Source of the DNA: Burkholderiales bacterium
GTDB lineage: Bacteria; Pseudomonadota; Gammaproteobacteria; Burkholderiales; Burkholderiaceae_E
Reading direction: 5' to 3'
Assembly (NCBI GenBank): GCA_029977705.1
Contig: JAPOKJ010000004.1
Span: 62,001 to 126,000 of the forward strand
Length of the DNA: 64,000 nucleotides
Positions 9,269-17,940 of this stretch are shown one piece after another. A program made the translations under genes and the position numbers. The notes beneath the pieces were generated by a model. That model was not told the DNA's origin, made no database searches, and worked only from the letters and a program-made list of their open reading frames with translations. The stretch's first letter is position 1. Each line of letters opens with the position of its first letter.

Positions 9269-9661
9269 ATGGCCAGGCCGCCGGCTTCGCCCGATGAGGC
9301 CCGCACCGGTCGCGGCGCCCAGGCCCGCTTTCGGCTGCGGATCGGCGAGGGCGAGGAGATCGCCATCGGCCCCGGCAAGATCGCCCTGCTCGAACAGGTG
9401 CTGGCCAGCGGCTCCATCAATGCCGCCGCCAAGGCGATGGGCATGTCCTATCGGCGCGCCTGGATGCTGATCGACGAAGTCAACCGGCACATGGCGCAAC
9501 CGGTGGTGCTCAAGGCGACCGGGGGCGCGCATGGAGGCGGCACCGAGGTCACCGCGCACGGACGCAAGCTGATCGCGCTGTATCGCAAGGTCGAGGCCGA
9601 TGCAGCCAAGGCTTGCGCGCGGGATCTGCGCCAGATCATCCAGATGCTGGCCAGGCCCTGA
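9269..9661 (+). CDS. ModE-type winged helix regulator without molybdate-binding domain
   Basis: DNA-binding protein of 130 aa matching the N-terminal LysR-like winged helix of ModE: ISA-like segment GKIALLEQVLASGSINAAAK, the recognition-helix region MGMSYRRAWMLIDEVN, and the wing GGAHGGGTEVTAHGRKLI. Full-length ModE has two extra TOBE/MOP domains (about 260 aa) that bind molybdate. They are absent here, and the gene ends 2 bp before the convergent modC stop, so it is naturally short and not cut by the window. It probably regulates the adjacent modABC operon, but how it would sense molybdate is open. Confidence 0.85.
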   Translation: MARPPASPDEARTGRGAQARFRLRIGEGEEIAIGPGKIALLEQVLASGSINAAAKAMGMSYRRAWMLIDEVNRHMAQPVVLKATGGAHGGGTEVTAHGRKLIALYRKVEADAAKACARDLRQIIQMLARP

Positions 9662-9663
9662 AC

Positions 9664-10785
9664 TCAGCCCGCCAGCGCCACCGACTTGAACTGCGCCCAG
9701 ACCTGCTGTCCCGCTGTCAGCGACAAGGCCTGTGCCGAGCGCGCGGTCATGCGCGCCACCAGGTCCCGTTCCCCCCAGCGCAGCGCCACCAGCACCTGGG
9801 CGGGGTGGGCATCGGCCGCAATCGCCTGGATCGTGCAGCGGGCACGGTTGAGGATGCTGGTGTCCTGGGGCTCGGACAGCGTGACGCTGACATCTCGCGC
9901 CAGCACCCGGACCCGTACCCGGGCCCCCAGGGGCTGCCCGCGGTCAGCCAGCCACAGGCGGCCGGGTCCGACATCGACCGCACTCAGATGCCACTGGGGA
10001 TCGCGAGCGACCACCAGGCCCTCCAGGAGGGCGCCCACCTCATCGGCCGAGGTCGCCCGGACACGGATGTCAGCCATCACCCGTGAAGGCGTACCGGCCG
10101 CCTTGACCTGGCCCTGCTCCAGCACGATCAGGTGATCGGCCAGGCGTGCCACCTCATCGGGCGAGTGGGTGACGTACAGCATCGGGACACGCCACTGCTC
10201 ACGCAGTCGTTCGAACCAGGGCAGCAGTTCCTGCCGGCGCGCATGATCCAGCGCCGCCATCGGCTCATCCAGCAACAGCAGCGCCGGACGCGTGGCCAGC
10301 GCGCGGGCAATGGCCACGCGCTGGCGCTCGCCGCCCGACAGGCCCTTGACCGAACGCTCGAGCAGGTGGCCAATGCCCAGCAACCGGATGGCGCTGTCGA
10401 GTGTCTCGGCGGCATCGCTGCTGCGGATGCGTTTCATGCCGAAAGCCAGGTTGCCGCGCACATCGAGATGCTCGAACAGGCTGGCCTCCTGGAACACATA
10501 GCCGATGGGCCGCTTCCAGGTCGGCTCGAACAAGGATCGGTCGCTGTCCTGCCAGCAATCGGCCGCGATGCAGACGCGTCCGCGCGCCCGGGTCTCGAGC
10601 CCGGCCACACAACGCAGCACGGTGGTCTTGCCCGAGCCTGAGGCCCCAAAGAGCACCGTGATGCCGGAATCGGGCAAGACCTGATCGATATCAAGGCGAA
10701 AGCCGGGGCGCTGCAACTGCAGTTGCAGCCGGATCCCTGCGGGCACGTCGCAGGCCTGGTCTTGCCGTACGGAACGGGAGGTCAT
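9664..10785 (-). CDS. modC: Molybdate ABC transporter ATP-binding protein ModC
   Basis: ATPase of the molybdate importer, 373 aa. Walker A is GASGSGKT, the signature is LSGGERQR and Walker B is ALLLLDEP followed by the H-loop THSPDEV. The C-terminal 120 residues match the TOBE/MOP regulatory domain of ModC, with VRVRVLARDVSVTLSEPQDT. Its ATG overlaps the modB stop by 4 nt or less (ATGA), so translation is coupled. It is convergent with the regulator gene with a 2-bp gap, which leaves no room for an intergenic terminator. Confidence 0.95.
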   Translation of the reverse strand: MTSRSVRQDQACDVPAGIRLQLQLQRPGFRLDIDQVLPDSGITVLFGASGSGKTTVLRCVAGLETRARGRVCIAADCWQDSDRSLFEPTWKRPIGYVFQEASLFEHLDVRGNLAFGMKRIRSSDAAETLDSAIRLLGIGHLLERSVKGLSGGERQRVAIARALATRPALLLLDEPMAALDHARRQELLPWFERLREQWRVPMLYVTHSPDEVARLADHLIVLEQGQVKAAGTPSRVMADIRVRATSADEVGALLEGLVVARDPQWHLSAVDVGPGRLWLADRGQPLGARVRVRVLARDVSVTLSEPQDTSILNRARCTIQAIAADAHPAQVLVALRWGERDLVARMTARSAQALSLTAGQQVWAQFKSVALAG

Positions 10786-11465
10786 CAGGGCATCACCCGG
10801 GCGCGATCACGGCGCAGCAAGGCCAGGCCCAGCAGCACGATGAACGAGAAGGCGAGCATGCCTGCGGCCAAGGCATGGGCCTGGGCATAGGCCATGCCCT
10901 CGACATGGCCGTATATCTGGGTGGACACCACCCGGGTCTTGCCCGGGATGTTGCCACCGATCATCAGCACCATGCCGAATTCGCCCACCGTATGCGCAAA
11001 GCTGAGGATGGCAGCGGTGATGAAACCGGGGCGTGCCAGCGGCAAGGCCACATGAAAGAAGGCATCGAGCGGCCGGGCACGCAGGCTGGCGGCCACTTCC
11101 ATCGGCCGCTCCCCGATCGCCTCGAAGGCGTGCTGCAGCGGTTGCACCGCAAATGGCAGCGAATAGAGAAGCGAGCCGATCAGCAGGCCACTGAAGGTGA
11201 AGGACAGGGTTCCCCAGCCCATGGCCTGCGTGAATTGCCCGAGCGGGCTGGCCGGGCCCATCGCCACCAGCAGGTAAAAACCAAGGACGGTCGGATGCAG
11301 CACCAGGGGCAAGGCCACCACCGCCGCAACCGGGGCACGCCAGCGCGAAGCCGTGCGCGCCAGCCACCAGGCCAGCGGCGTGCACAGCATCAGCAGCAAC
11401 ACCGTGGTCAGGCTGGCCAGCTTGAGTGTCAGCGCAATGGCGGCCCAGTCTTCCGGGCTCAGCAT
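10785..11465 (-). CDS. modB: Molybdate ABC transporter permease ModB
   Basis: Inner-membrane permease, about 226 aa with five to six hydrophobic helices. The segment [20 protein letters not shown] is the EAA loop that contacts ModC, and [20 protein letters not shown] is a strong ModB signature. Two starts are possible: ATG 11465, chosen because it gives the usual N-terminus, or GTG 11474, which adds three residues. It lies between modA and modC, all on the same strand. Confidence 0.95.
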   Translation of the reverse strand: MLSPEDWAAIALTLKLASLTTVLLLMLCTPLAWWLARTASRWRAPVAAVVALPLVLHPTVLGFYLLVAMGPASPLGQFTQAMGWGTLSFTFSGLLIGSLLYSLPFAVQPLQHAFEAIGERPMEVAASLRARPLDAFFHVALPLARPGFITAAILSFAHTVGEFGMVLMIGGNIPGKTRVVSTQIYGHVEGMAYAQAHALAAGMLAFSFIVLLGLALLRRDRARVMP

Positions 11466-11510
11466 GGTGGCCACCCAGACCGGATGGATCGGCCCCGCAG
11501 CAGCACCCGA

Positions 11511-12299
11511 TCAGGACCCATAACCGTAGGCCTTGATCAACTGGCGCACCTTGTCAGTGCCCATGAAACGCAGCAAGGCTGCCGCTGCCGGGTTGTCCCT
11601 GCCACCGGACAGGATCACCATGTCCTGACGGATGGGCGCATGCAGCGTATCCGGTACGCGCCAGGCCGAGCCCTTGCCGATCTGGCCATCCTGCATCACC
11701 TGCGACAAGGCCACAAAGCCCAGTGCGGCATTGCCGGTGGCCACGAACTGGAAGGCCTGGGCGATGCTTTCGCCCTGTACCAGGCGGGTTTTCAGGCGTT
11801 CCGCCAGACCCAGCCGGGTCAGGGTTTCGATCGCAGCCTGACCGTAGGGGGCAAGCCGGGGGTCGGCGATCGCCAGGCGATCGAAGTGCCCCGTGCGCAG
11901 GATCTCGCCCTTGTCATCGACCAGGCCGGCCTGGGCGCTCCACAACACCAGGCGCCCCACCGCATAGGTGTGCCGGGTGCCGGCCAGGGTCATGCCCTCC
12001 TTCTCGAGGCGCGCCGGTGTTTCGTCGTCGGCCGCAAGCAGCATCTGGAACGGCGCACCATTGCGGATCTGGGCATAGAAGCGACCGGTCGACCCGAAGG
12101 CCAGCACGGCCCGGTGACCGCTCTCCTGTTCGAACAGGGCGGCGATTTTCTGCATCGGCGCAGTGAAGTTGGCGGCCACGGCCACCATGACTTCGCCGGC
12201 CTGCGCCGCCATGGCCGGGCACAGCGCCGCGCAGATCATCACGAGGGCAGCCCGGCGCGCGGCCGGCCTGCCCGAATCGGTATCGTTATTTCCCGCCAT
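11511..12299 (-). CDS. modA: Molybdate-binding periplasmic protein ModA
   Basis: Receptor of 262 aa with an N-terminal signal peptide (ARRAALVMICAALCPAMAAQA). The mature start VMVAVAANFTAPMQKIA and the segments AFGSTGRFYAQI and GAPFQMLLAADDE are typical of ModA, where serine hydroxyls and backbone amides hold the oxyanion. ATG 12299 is taken because it begins the signal peptide; upstream reading enters the divergent DUF2256 gene. No ribosome-binding site precedes it, and a -10-like element lies only 6 to 9 bp away, so the mRNA may be leaderless. Promoter and a ModE-like palindrome overlap the start. Confidence 0.93.
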   Translation of the reverse strand: MAGNNDTDSGRPAARRAALVMICAALCPAMAAQAGEVMVAVAANFTAPMQKIAALFEQESGHRAVLAFGSTGRFYAQIRNGAPFQMLLAADDETPARLEKEGMTLAGTRHTYAVGRLVLWSAQAGLVDDKGEILRTGHFDRLAIADPRLAPYGQAAIETLTRLGLAERLKTRLVQGESIAQAFQFVATGNAALGFVALSQVMQDGQIGKGSAWRVPDTLHAPIRQDMVILSGGRDNPAAAALLRFMGTDKVRQLIKAYGYGS

Positions 12300-12303
12300 A
12301 ACC
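12282..12303. promoter_or_regulatory. Candidate ModE operator overlapping the modA start
   Basis: An inverted repeat CGTTAT - 9 bp - TAACC surrounds the modA start codon; the perfect core is GTTAT (12285-12289) and ATAAC (12298-12302) with an 8-bp spacer. The left arm, read as ATCGTTAT (12282-12289), matches the outer half of the Escherichia coli ModE box (ATCGNTATATA), while the right arm is only partly conserved. Given a ModE-type gene at the other end of this operon, binding here would block both modA and the DUF2256 promoter. This is inference from pattern and position. Confidence 0.5.
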
Positions 12304-12305
12304 AA

Positions 12306-12314
12306 CGTATAGTA
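12306..12314. promoter_or_regulatory. Symmetric bidirectional -10 element between modA and DUF2256
   Basis: The 21 bp between the two divergent start codons contain CGTATAGTA. On the plus strand this gives TATAGT (12308-12313), a good sigma-70 -10, exactly 7 bp before ATG 12321. On the minus strand the same bases give TACTATACG, with TATACG 6 bp or TACTAT 9 bp before ATG 12299. Neither gene has a ribosome-binding site, so both transcripts are predicted to start at or within a few bases of the start codon. No good -35 is visible on either side. Confidence 0.5.
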
Positions 12315-12320
12315 GCCGCC

Positions 12321-12506
12321 ATGGACCCCAAGGACAAGTTGAAGTCCCGCAGCTTTGCAGGCAATAAATCCTTTCTGCCCAGCAAGCTGTGTCAGGCCTG
12401 CGCTCGCCCGATGACCTGGCGCAAAAGCTGGGAGAAGAACTGGGAGCAGGTGAAGTACTGCAGTGCGGCCTGTTCGCGGGCGGGCAAGCGCAAGACGCCG
12501 GGTTAG
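12321..12506 (+). CDS. DUF2256 zinc-finger-like small protein
   Basis: Very small basic protein of 61 aa of the DUF2256 family. Four cysteines, C24-x2-C27 and C47-x3-C51, are spaced like a zinc-binding treble-clef or knuckle. They surround the conserved aromatic segment PMTWRKSWEKNWEQVKYCS. Ten lysines and seven arginines suggest contact with nucleic acid, but no function is established for the family. The start is fixed by family length and by a -10 element 7 bp upstream. It is divergent from modA and convergent with the CHAT gene (25-bp gap). Confidence 0.85.
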   Translation: MDPKDKLKSRSFAGNKSFLPSKLCQACARPMTWRKSWEKNWEQVKYCSAACSRAGKRKTPG

Positions 12507-12531
12507 CGGCAACCGATCCAGGCAGCGCGGC

Positions 12532-13872
12532 TCATCGGGAAAACCGGATGGGCGTACCAAAATAGTTGAAGGCGCCCCAGTGGCGCGGGTCCGGATGACT
12601 CAGGCGCAAACGGCCCTGGGCACGCATCAAGGCCTGGGGCGGCGCTGCGCGCTGCAGTTCCTCGACAAAGTAGAGCATCAGCTTCTGGGTCGCCTCGTCG
12701 TCGACGCTCCACAGGCTCATCACCACACCAAAGGCACCGGCAATCTGGAAGGCACGGGCCAGGCCGATGGTGCCCGCCTCATGCACCTGGCCCAGGCCGG
12801 TTTCGCAGGCCGAGAGCACGATCAGGGGCATCTTCTCGAACTTGAGCGCCTGGATCTCGCGGGCATTGACGCGGCCATCGGATAGCGCCAGGGCACCGCC
12901 TTCAAGGCCGGCCTGCGGATGGGAGAAACCATGGGTGGCCAGAAACGCGACATCAGCCTTCTTCAGGCTTTCGAGGACCCGCTGTGTCGTGGCGTCGCGG
13001 CCAAGCAAGGGTTCGACACCGAAGGCCTTGGCAACCAGTCGAGCCTCGGTCTCGGCGCCCGGCAACTGGGGCAGGCTGCCGCGATAGTCGGGATTGCCCA
13101 CGACCAGGACCTGATCCGCGGCATCGATCGGCGACCAGTCCAGGAGGCCGTCCTTGCTCACCGCCGCCCCAAGCGTGGCTGCGAGCGTGATCGGCGCGGC
13201 CTCCGGAGCGAAGTCCCGGGCGGCCATCATCAGGGCGTTCCAGGGCAATTGCGCCAGTGCACCGGTCGGCATCATGACGATATCCCGCGCGCCAGCCAGG
13301 GCGTTCAGCAACGCCGGCGATGCCCAGCGATGCTGCAGACGGGAAAGCAGCTCTGTCACGGAGGCGATCGGCGGGATGTCGGTGACCGTCCGAGCTGAAC
13401 GGCCAGGCAGGTGCAAGCGGCCCAGGGAGGGCAGGTCCATGGCCTGGACCGGGGCAGTATCGGCCAGCAGGACGCCCATCACCTGCCTCGGCTGGCCAGC
13501 CCGGCCGGCGGTCCAGACCCAGGCGCAGCTGCGGCCCTCATGCTCACCCAGCAAGACCAGCACACGATCAGGTATCTGCGCCAGCCGCTGGTCAATCGTC
13601 ACCAGCTCTGGCTCGCCAGGCGCGGGCTGCAGACCGCGCGAGTGCATCATCTCCCGGGTCGCGAGCCCCTGGCGATCGATGATCCGCGCCAGGGAAGTGC
13701 GATCGACCGGACAAGGCGGGCGATCCGGGGCCTCACCCTTGCCGCTTTGCGCCAGTGCCTGCGCCGCAGGGGCGAGCAGCAAGAGGACCATCCACCCGCA
13801 GGACAACAGCCGGCGTACCAGCGTGGCACCGAATGATCCGGGTGCATCCATGTACCGGGGGGTCTCGTTCAC
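12532..13872 (-). CDS. Secreted CHAT-domain (caspase-like) protein
   Basis: Protein of about 446 aa whose C-terminal 230 residues form a CHAT domain (caspase-HetF associated with TPRs, clan CD peptidases). The expected dyad is present: His314 in FLATHGFSH and Cys356 in VLSACETGLG, and the domain ends with HWGAFNYFGTP. The N-terminal part has no recognisable TPR repeats, unlike many CHAT proteins. A hydrophobic segment WMVLLLLAPAAQALAQ looks like a cleavable signal peptide, so the protease domain may act in the periplasm. The start is uncertain: GTG 13872 (GAAGAG about 7 nt upstream) is used; ATG 13899 and ATG 13851 are alternatives. It follows DUF169 on the same strand. Confidence 0.8.
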   Translation of the reverse strand: MNETPRYMDAPGSFGATLVRRLLSCGWMVLLLLAPAAQALAQSGKGEAPDRPPCPVDRTSLARIIDRQGLATREMMHSRGLQPAPGEPELVTIDQRLAQIPDRVLVLLGEHEGRSCAWVWTAGRAGQPRQVMGVLLADTAPVQAMDLPSLGRLHLPGRSARTVTDIPPIASVTELLSRLQHRWASPALLNALAGARDIVMMPTGALAQLPWNALMMAARDFAPEAAPITLAATLGAAVSKDGLLDWSPIDAADQVLVVGNPDYRGSLPQLPGAETEARLVAKAFGVEPLLGRDATTQRVLESLKKADVAFLATHGFSHPQAGLEGGALALSDGRVNAREIQALKFEKMPLIVLSACETGLGQVHEAGTIGLARAFQIAGAFGVVMSLWSVDDEATQKLMLYFVEELQRAAPPQALMRAQGRLRLSHPDPRHWGAFNYFGTPIRFSR

Positions 13873-13928
13873 AGGCGGCTCTTCGCCCCGGGGACCCATG
13901 AATGCCGCGACCGTGTGGCAGGGTCGAT

Positions 13929-14705
13929 TCAATACGATGCCGACATCCCCGCCCGGACATCGTTCTGGATGCCATAGGGCGGGATCGGATAGCGCAGGCC
14001 GTTCTTCGAGAGCGCCTGCAGCCCCTCGATGGCCAGCGGCAGGTAGCGCGGCGGCAAGGCCATCAACATTTCCTCGTCGGGCACACCACCATAGCGGCGC
14101 TCGGCAAAGCAGGGCAGCGACAGGCTCGGCTCGCCGGTGGCCAGGGCCCGGCCCCAGGAATCGGCGCAAGCCGTCTCGCCAACGACACTCCAGTCGAACT
14201 TCTTGTAGCCCTTGTACTGCAAGCCGTTGATGAACAGGATCATCTGGCCAGGCGTGGCGTAGACCAGGCAGATATCGGGCGGATCGAGCCGGCCGCTGGC
14301 CAGCGGCGAGACCGCCATCGCCTCGTACTTGCCAAAGGGCACGCAGGTGATGGCCTCCTGGCGCTTGCCGGCATCCTCGAGCGTGGCATGCCACACGCCG
14401 ACATAGCGCTTGCCGCTCATCCAGTCCTCATCGCGGGGCGCAAGGCCAAGCACCGCCTGGCACTGCGCGCCGACCAGGTCGCTGGCGGTGATGCCCACGG
14501 TCCAACCCATGCGCGCCCCCATGCCGACGATCTGGTCGGTGGTGTGAACCGACTTGGGCCGGCGAATCTTGGGGATAGCCTCCATGTCGGCCGCCTTCTC
14601 GAACATCTTCATCCCGATGATCGTGGTCTTCAGGCGCAACAGGCCGTTGAGCTGGTCGACCAGGGCGCTCCATTCCTGGGCGGTCTTGGGCAGGGGGGTG
14701 GACAT
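13929..14705 (-). CDS. DUF169 family protein
   Basis: Protein of 258 aa of the DUF169 family. Typical segments are LLRLKTTIIGMKMFEKAADM near the start and VYATPGQMILFINGLQYKGY in the middle. The last third has a cysteine-containing SLPCFAERRYGGVPDEEMLM run. The start has an AGGAGAT ribosome-binding site. DUF169 proteins occur widely in anaerobes and soil bacteria and have no assigned reaction; conserved cysteines hint at a cofactor or metal. It lies between DUF429 and the CHAT gene; common operon membership is likely from strand and spacing only. Confidence 0.8.
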   Translation of the reverse strand: MSTPLPKTAQEWSALVDQLNGLLRLKTTIIGMKMFEKAADMEAIPKIRRPKSVHTTDQIVGMGARMGWTVGITASDLVGAQCQAVLGLAPRDEDWMSGKRYVGVWHATLEDAGKRQEAITCVPFGKYEAMAVSPLASGRLDPPDICLVYATPGQMILFINGLQYKGYKKFDWSVVGETACADSWGRALATGEPSLSLPCFAERRYGGVPDEEMLMALPPRYLPLAIEGLQALSKNGLRYPIPPYGIQNDVRAGMSASY

Positions 14706-14754
14706 GAGGATCTCCTGTAGGTTCAATCGAGACGCAAGCGCCGGCCCGGGGACG

Positions 14755-15669
14755 TCAAAGCGGGCGCGGCACCGAGACGATCCAGCCCTCGAGCGGATCG
14801 ACCGGGGCCATGCCGTATTGCGAGCCAGGATCGGCCTGCTGGCGCAGCACGCCCACCGCGGCCTGGATGGCGCACAGCCATGCATCGAGCGCATCGCCGC
14901 TGGGATCGTCCCGGCACCAGGCGCGTGCTGGTGCCGTGCATTCGAGCATGAGCGAGGGCTCATCAGGGCGCTGCAGTCCGATTTCCTGCAGGCTGTGCCG
15001 CTCGAGCGCAGCGAGCAGGTCTTCGCGGGCCTGCAGGCGGGCTGCATCCTGCTTGCGTCGGTCATCGCTCTTGTAGGAGCGGCGAGCAAGCACCAGACGC
15101 GCCAGATAACCCGGGTAGGCCTCCAGGGCCACGCGCTGCGGATCGCCTGCCTGCAGACCAGGCAGGGACAGTCCCGCCTGCAGCAGGCGCGGCGCGCCGG
15201 CATGCATCATGAAGGCCACCGGGGGATTGACCCACTTCATCGAAGGCGAGGCCCCCGCCGGCTCATCGCAGGGTCGATGGGCAAACTTGGCACCCGGCGG
15301 ACGCGCATTGCAGTAGGCGCGAAAAGCGGCCACCAGATCCGTACGGGCCAGAGTGGCCACATGCCGCACGTGCTCAGGCCAGGGCGCTGCTGCCTGGGCA
15401 TCGCCCTGAAAGGGGGGCCAGAGCGCCGCCTGCAGGAAAGCGCGTGGCAGGGCGAACGGAAAATCGAAGCCGCCCACCCAGGGTCCGGCGCGCTGCAGCC
15501 AGGCCGAGAAGGCCTCCAGGGTCTCGAGCCGCTCGAAGCCGTCCAGGCGCAGGCCATGGCTGGCGCTGCCAGTCTGCGCCGTCGCATGAAGGCTCGCACT
15601 GGCGACCACGATCGGCTTGCGCCGCGAGGGGCTCGAGCTGAAGTCCACCCCGAAAATTGGCAAGTGCAT
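14755..15669 (-). CDS. DUF429 family protein
   Basis: Protein of 304 aa that begins with FGVDFSSSPS, the conserved DUF429 opening with an aspartate, and carries WVGGFDFPFALPRAFL and VALEAYPGYLARLVL further in. The family has an RNase H-like fold, which the acidic residues in these motifs would fit, but no activity is demonstrated to my knowledge. Its ATG shares a base with the clsB stop (TGATG), so it is translated from the same message. Function unknown. Confidence 0.8.
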   Translation of the reverse strand: MHLPIFGVDFSSSPSRRKPIVVASASLHATAQTGSASHGLRLDGFERLETLEAFSAWLQRAGPWVGGFDFPFALPRAFLQAALWPPFQGDAQAAAPWPEHVRHVATLARTDLVAAFRAYCNARPPGAKFAHRPCDEPAGASPSMKWVNPPVAFMMHAGAPRLLQAGLSLPGLQAGDPQRVALEAYPGYLARLVLARRSYKSDDRRKQDAARLQAREDLLAALERHSLQEIGLQRPDEPSLMLECTAPARAWCRDDPSGDALDAWLCAIQAAVGVLRQQADPGSQYGMAPVDPLEGWIVSVPRPL

Positions 15670-16970
15670 CAGTAGCGGCCCGCCACGCCGCTGATGGCCA
15701 CGCCCAGCCGCATCAGGGCAAGGCCAAAGCGGTGCGCCATCCGCACCGGCCAGGGCCTGGCGTAATGGTGACGGGGCAGGACCGCTTCGCCACCATCGGC
15801 CATGGCCGCCTCGAGCGAGGCCCGCATCTGCGCCGCAAAGGCGGGCCCGCGCACCACCACGTTGGCCTCGCGGGCCAGCAACAACGAGAAGGGATCGATG
15901 TTCGATGAACCGACCGTGGTCTGCTCGTCGATGACCGCCACCTTGGCATGCAGGTGGCTCTTGCGATATTCGATGATCTCGACCCCGGCGCGCAAAAACT
16001 CTTCGTACATGGCGCGCGAGGCCCAGTCCATCAGCGGATACTCGCTGATGCCCCGCAGGAGCAGGCGCACCCTGACGCCACGGCGCCGGGCCTCGAGCAG
16101 GGCGCGACGGAAACGCTCGCCCGGCAGGAAATAGGCGTTGGCAATGAGGATGTCGCGACGGGCCCGGCCGATCGCCTTGAGATACCAGTTCTCGATGGTG
16201 CGGCGATAGCGGAAATTGTCGCGCAGCACCAGCATGGCCTGCTCCGGACCGCTGATGGTCACATCGCTGAGCACGACCTCGGGCTGGCGCAGGCTGTCCC
16301 TGAGCCGCCCCTGCAGATGGCGCGCCTGATGGGTGCCATGACGGCCCCGGCCCAGCGAGCGGTTCACGACACTGAGCTCCCACCACATGCGTGTGACGGC
16401 CACATGGGCGTGCGCCACCAGGGGGCCGCGCACCCGGACGGCATAGTCCAGGCGCGGATGCTGCAACTGGCCGATGCGCGGATCATCGTAGTCGTCGAGC
16501 ACATTGATGCCGCCAACATAGGCGATGCTGCCGTCGATCACGACCAGCTTGCGATGCAGCCGCCGCAGGCGCTGGCGCGCCATGTCGAACAGGCGGCGCT
16601 TGGGCCGGAACACCTCGACCCGGACCTGGGAGGCCTGCAGCACCTGCAGCACCTGACCAGTAAAGCCCGAGGATCCATATCCGTCGATCACCAGATGGAC
16701 GCGCACGCCGCGCGCAGCAGCGTCGGCCAGGGCCCGCGCCACCGCCTGCCCGCAGACATCGTCCTGGAAGATATAGGTTTCCATGTAGACGCGATCCTGG
16801 GCGCTGGCCAGATCAGCGATCAGGGCAGGAAAATACTCACGGCCCGAGGCCAGCAGCCGGACCTCGTGTCCCGCTTCGATATGGGGGCTGAGCGATTCGT
16901 ACCAGGGCAGGCCGACGATCAGGCGTCCGTCGAGCAGCTGGGCTTTGTCCCTGATGGTCGGCGTCGGCAT
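15669..16970 (-). CDS. clsB: Cardiolipin synthase B (phospholipase D family)
   Basis: Phosphatidyl transferase of 433 aa. Two HKD motifs are visible: HRKLVVIDGSIAYVGG at about residue 135 and HAKVAVIDEQTTVGSSN at about residue 340. Each supplies the His, Lys and Asp used in the phosphohistidine mechanism. There is no N-terminal membrane helix pair, which matches ClsB rather than ClsA. It follows an endonuclease/exonuclease/phosphatase gene, the same pairing as ybhP-ybhO (clsB) in enterics and usual in Burkholderiales. Confidence 0.9.
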   Translation of the reverse strand: MPTPTIRDKAQLLDGRLIVGLPWYESLSPHIEAGHEVRLLASGREYFPALIADLASAQDRVYMETYIFQDDVCGQAVARALADAAARGVRVHLVIDGYGSSGFTGQVLQVLQASQVRVEVFRPKRRLFDMARQRLRRLHRKLVVIDGSIAYVGGINVLDDYDDPRIGQLQHPRLDYAVRVRGPLVAHAHVAVTRMWWELSVVNRSLGRGRHGTHQARHLQGRLRDSLRQPEVVLSDVTISGPEQAMLVLRDNFRYRRTIENWYLKAIGRARRDILIANAYFLPGERFRRALLEARRRGVRVRLLLRGISEYPLMDWASRAMYEEFLRAGVEIIEYRKSHLHAKVAVIDEQTTVGSSNIDPFSLLLAREANVVVRGPAFAAQMRASLEAAMADGGEAVLPRHHYARPWPVRMAHRFGLALMRLGVAISGVAGRY

Positions 16971-16998
16971 GGGTCGGGACCAGTGAGGGATCGCCCGT

Positions 16999-17937
16999 TC
17001 AGCCCGGCAGGGCGGGCTGTCCCGGGGTGCGCGTCGTGCGGGCCGCAGGCCTTGTCAGGCGCAGGTCTGCCACCAGTGGCGAATGGTCGGACAGGCGAGC
17101 CCATTTCGGTCCACCGAGCACCTGCACCTGCTGGACCTCGAAACCGCGCGTATAGATACGGTCCATGCGCAGCCAGGGAATGAGGGCTGGAAAGGTGCGC
17201 GCAGCGCGCACCCGCCGGGGCAGGCGCAACTGCTGGGGATCGATGCCGGCACCGATCTCGTTGAGCCGGTCAGTCATGAAGTACAGCAGCTTCTGGGTGC
17301 GCTTCATCGCGGGATTGTGCGCATCGAAGACCTCGGTCAGACCCAGGCTGCGGGTCAGCTCCCCGGACAGCCGGTTGCGCCAATCATTGAAGTCCCCTCC
17401 GATGATCATCGGTGCATCGGCCGGCACCACCTTGCGCGCCCAGTCGATGACCGCCTGGGTCTGACGAATGCGGCTGCGGGCGAACAGCCCGAAGTGCACG
17501 ACAAACACATGCACCTCGCGGCCCGCCACCTGGATCACGCAGTGCAGGACCCCGCGCTTTTCCATCGCATGATCGGAGACGTCGCGGTTTTCCTGGCGCA
17601 GGATCGGAAACTTCGACAGCAGCGCATTGCCATGGTGACCATGCAGGTAACTGGCATTGCGCCCGTAAGCACTTTCAAAGGCGCGCTTGAGGCTGGGCGA
17701 CTTGGCCAGGAAGGTGTCCTGGGGCTCATCGGGCCAGTGCTCGAAACGGGCGGCATGACGGTCGTGCTGACCCTGCACTTCCTGCAAAAGGATCAGGTCG
17801 GCTTCCAGTTCGTGAAGGCGCGCCCGCAAATCCTGGATGCGGTTGATATGCCTGAGGCCGAACAACTCGCGCAGCACCCCCTTGTGGATGTTGTAGGTGG
17901 CAACGCGCAGCGTGCGGTCAGCAGCCTTGGGGCTCAT
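16999..17937 (-). CDS. Endonuclease/exonuclease/phosphatase family protein (YbhP-like)
   Basis: Metal-dependent phosphohydrolase fold of 312 aa. Motifs in order are LRVATYNIHKG (Asn), LILLQEVQGQHD (catalytic Glu), IIGGDFNDWRN (Asp and Asn) and LSDHSPLVADL (His) at the end. Family members act on DNA, phospholipid or phosphoinositide; YbhP itself has no proven substrate. Its position between nudB and clsB, a conserved gene neighbourhood, suggests a lipid-related role, which is inference. No signal peptide is seen. Confidence 0.88.
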   Translation of the reverse strand: MSPKAADRTLRVATYNIHKGVLRELFGLRHINRIQDLRARLHELEADLILLQEVQGQHDRHAARFEHWPDEPQDTFLAKSPSLKRAFESAYGRNASYLHGHHGNALLSKFPILRQENRDVSDHAMEKRGVLHCVIQVAGREVHVFVVHFGLFARSRIRQTQAVIDWARKVVPADAPMIIGGDFNDWRNRLSGELTRSLGLTEVFDAHNPAMKRTQKLLYFMTDRLNEIGAGIDPQQLRLPRRVRAARTFPALIPWLRMDRIYTRGFEVQQVQVLGGPKWARLSDHSPLVADLRLTRPAARTTRTPGQPALPG

Positions 17938-17940
17938 GGC

